NCBI GenBank assembly: GCA_002451065.1
Contig: DKBC01000222.1
Coordinates: 2,189-10,618 of the forward strand
DNA from: Betaproteobacteria bacterium UBA6910
GTDB lineage: Bacteria > Pseudomonadota > Gammaproteobacteria > Burkholderiales > UBA6910
Length of the DNA stretch: 8,430 nt
Direction of reading: 5' to 3'
Shown: positions 6,887 through 8,430 of the stretch, piece by piece
How positions within the stretch are numbered: the stretch's first letter is position 1
Layout of the letters: each line of letters starts with the position of its first letter
Notes under the pieces: generated by a model
Databases searched by the model: none
Told to the model about the DNA's origin: nothing
The model's input: only the letters and a program-made list of their open reading frames with translations
Made by a program: the position numbers and the translations under genes

Positions 6887-7753
6887 TCAGCCAGCGGCGG
6901 GTTGCCGGGAAAGCAGCGTGATCAGCGACGCCAGCCTGTCGCGCATCTGGCGGCGGTCCACGATCATGTCGACGGCGCCGTGTTCCAGCAGGAACTCGGA
7001 GCGCTGGAATCCCTGCGGCAGGGTTTCGCGCACGGTCTGCTCGATCACGCGCGGGCCGGCGAAACCGATCAGGGCGCCGGGCTCGGAAATGACCACGTCG
7101 CCAATCATGGCGAAGCTCGCGGAGACGCCGCCCATGGTGGGATCGGTGAGGACCGAGATGAAGGGCAGGCGATCCTGGGAAAGCTGGGTCAACGCGGCAC
7201 AGGTCTTGGCCATCTGCATCAGTGACAGGAGGCCCTCCTGCATGCGTGCGCCGCCGCTGGAGGTGATGCAGACAAAGGGCAGCCTCTGCTCCACGCAGAC
7301 CTGGACCCCGCGCACGAAACGCTCGCCTACCACGGAACCCATGGAGCCGCCCATGAACTTAAACTCGAAGACGGCGGCCACCAGGGGCACATTCTTCACG
7401 CTGCCCTGCATCACCACCAAGGCGTCGTCCTCGCCGGTCTCGCGCCGTCCCTCATCCAGTCGCTCGGTGTAGCGCTGGCTGTCGCGGAACTTAAGGCTGT
7501 CCACGGGCAGCACTTCGGCCCCGATCTCGAAGCGCGCCTCCTGGTCCAGCAGGAAGTCCAGGCGCTCTCGCGCCGAAATGCGATGGTGGAAGCCGCACTT
7601 GGGGCAGACGGCGAGGTTCTTCTCCAGGTCGGTGTGGTAGAGCACCGCCTCGCAGGCCTCGCACTTCTGCCACAGCCCCTCGGGCATGGCCTTGCGGGCG
7701 CTTTCCTCCTTGCGCTTGATCTTCGGCGGCAGGAGTTTCTGGAACCAGCTCAT
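6887..7753 (-). CDS. accD: Acetyl-CoA carboxylase carboxyltransferase subunit beta
   Basis: AccD pairs with AccA to form the carboxyltransferase that moves CO2 from carboxybiotin on AccB to acetyl-CoA, making malonyl-CoA for fatty-acid synthesis. The 288 residues fit the family. The N-terminus has the four-Cys zinc ribbon, C31-x2-C34-x15-C50-x2-C53. The crotonase-fold core shows [12 protein letters not shown] (133-144), [12 protein letters not shown] (163-174), [14 protein letters not shown] (203-216) and [12 protein letters not shown] (229-240), the latter with the Gly-rich oxyanion-type turns of carboxyltransferases. It begins [13 protein letters not shown], a start common in gammaproteobacterial AccD. 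The ATG overlaps the trpA stop as ATGA and has GGAGG 7 bases upstream inside trpA, so translational coupling to trpA is likely. accA is not in the window. Confidence 0.98.
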   Translation of the reverse strand: MSWFQKLLPPKIKRKEESARKAMPEGLWQKCEACEAVLYHTDLEKNLAVCPKCGFHHRISARERLDFLLDQEARFEIGAEVLPVDSLKFRDSQRYTERLDEGRRETGEDDALVVMQGSVKNVPLVAAVFEFKFMGGSMGSVVGERFVRGVQVCVEQRLPFVCITSSGGARMQEGLLSLMQMAKTCAALTQLSQDRLPFISVLTDPTMGGVSASFAMIGDVVISEPGALIGFAGPRVIEQTVRETLPQGFQRSEFLLEHGAVDMIVDRRQMRDRLASLITLLSRQPAAG

Positions 7754-8430
7754 GCCCCGACCTCCAGCGCGTCCATCGCCGCCCGCAGGTCGCGAACCAC
7801 GCAGCCCACGTTGGCGAGCAGTCCTTCACGCGGCGATTTCTCGATTTCCTCGACAATGCGGCTGCCCACCACCACGGCGTCCGCCAGCTCGGAGACCGCC
7901 CTGGCCGATGCCGCGTCCCGGATGCCGAAGCCGACGCCGATGGGGACCCGGAGGTGGTTGCGCAATATCGGAAGCCGCCGCGCCACGTCCGTGAGGTCCA
8001 GGTGCGCCGCCCCGGTCACGCCCTTGAGGGAAACGTAATACACGTAACCCCGGGCCATGGCCGCCACCCGCTTGACGCGGGCCTCTGGGGTGGTGGGCGA
8101 GAGCAGGAAAATCGGATCGATCCCGTAGCGGCCCAGCCGCTCCGCGAACTCCGCGCTCTCTTCTGGCGGGTAATCCACGATCAGCACGCCGTCCACGCCG
8201 CTCGCCTTCGCCAGCTCGCAGAACTGGGGATGTCCCATGGCCTCCACCGGGTTGGCGTAGCCCATGAGCACCACCGGAGTCAATTTGTCCTTCTCCCGGA
8301 ATGCCGCCACCATCTCCAGCACGCCCCGCAGGTTGGTGCCCTGCTTCAGGGCGCGCTCCGAGGCGCGCTGGATGGTCGGACCATCCGCCATGGGATCGGA
8401 GAACGGCACCCCCAGCTCGATGATGTCCGC
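7750..8430 (-). CDS. trpA: Tryptophan synthase alpha chain, N-terminus beyond window
   Basis: TrpA cleaves indole-3-glycerol phosphate to indole and glyceraldehyde 3-phosphate in complex with TrpB, which uses the channelled indole. The window holds 226 residues; relative to the usual length of about 268, roughly 42 N-terminal residues lie past the right edge. The visible part starts [25 protein letters not shown] (kept short here), which includes both catalytic acids: the Glu of IELG (E. coli Glu49) and the Asp of MADGP (E. coli Asp60). Also seen are MGYANPV (56-62), SLKGVTGA (134-141, the loop 6 region), GVGFGI (165-170) and GSRIVEEIE (189-197), which form the phosphate-binding end of the TIM barrel. 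An in-frame GTG at 8409 lies in the middle of the conserved active-site motif and is not the start. The stop overlaps the accD start by four bases. trpB and trpF would be expected just beyond the edge. Confidence 0.97.
   Translation of the reverse strand, partial: ADIIELGVPFSDPMADGPTIQRASERALKQGTNLRGVLEMVAAFREKDKLTPVVLMGYANPVEAMGHPQFCELAKASGVDGVLIVDYPPEESAEFAERLGRYGIDPIFLLSPTTPEARVKRVAAMARGYVYYVSLKGVTGAAHLDLTDVARRLPILRNHLRVPIGVGFGIRDAASARAVSELADAVVVGSRIVEEIEKSPREGLLANVGCVVRDLRAAMDALEVGA
7761..7765 (-). promoter_or_regulatory. accD ribosome binding site inside the trpA coding region
   Basis: On the minus strand this reads GGAGG, 7 bases before the accD ATG, and lies within the last codons of trpA. 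With the ATGA overlap it fixes the accD start and allows both coupled and fresh initiation. Confidence 0.75.

Overview
The window looks like chromosomal DNA of a GC-rich gammaproteobacterium. The main evidence is the minus-strand gene order trpA-accD-folC-SPOR(dedD-like)-cvpA-purF, a cluster well known from Gammaproteobacteria; trpA directly before accD recalls the trpFBA-accD arrangement of Xanthomonas-like and other non-enteric lineages. PurF begins directly at Met-Cys, as in the E. coli type, without the cleaved leader of the Bacillus type. Species cannot be named from the sequence alone.

Left part (1-2630, plus strand): the 3' 640 codons of a CBM9-like/DUF5916 protein, probably an outer-membrane beta-barrel protein of unknown substrate, are followed by a small gene for an unrecognised exported protein. 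The small gene is best started at a GTG at 2031, which gives a clean signal peptide behind a purine-rich ribosome binding site. A 69-base convergent gap (2631-2699) with a GC-rich hairpin separates these genes from purF.

Right part (8430-2700, minus strand): the last 226 codons of trpA (tryptophan synthase alpha) overlap accD (acetyl-CoA carboxylase beta) by ATGA. Then come folC (dihydrofolate/folylpolyglutamate synthase), a SPOR-domain inner-membrane protein, cvpA (four-helix membrane protein) and purF (amidophosphoribosyltransferase), with gaps of 33, 32, 78 and 81 bases. The set reads as one co-directional transcription unit whose promoter lies to the right of the window. It links tryptophan, fatty-acid, folate and purine synthesis with two envelope proteins. 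FolC and PurF are metabolically connected, since purine synthesis needs formyl-folates; the other pairings may simply reflect conserved order.

I see no RNA genes, CRISPR array, insertion sequence, integrase, toxin-antitoxin pair or defence gene, and no convincing undescribed system. The least understood items are the DUF5916 protein, its small exported neighbour, and structured or AT-rich spacers in the otherwise housekeeping operon.
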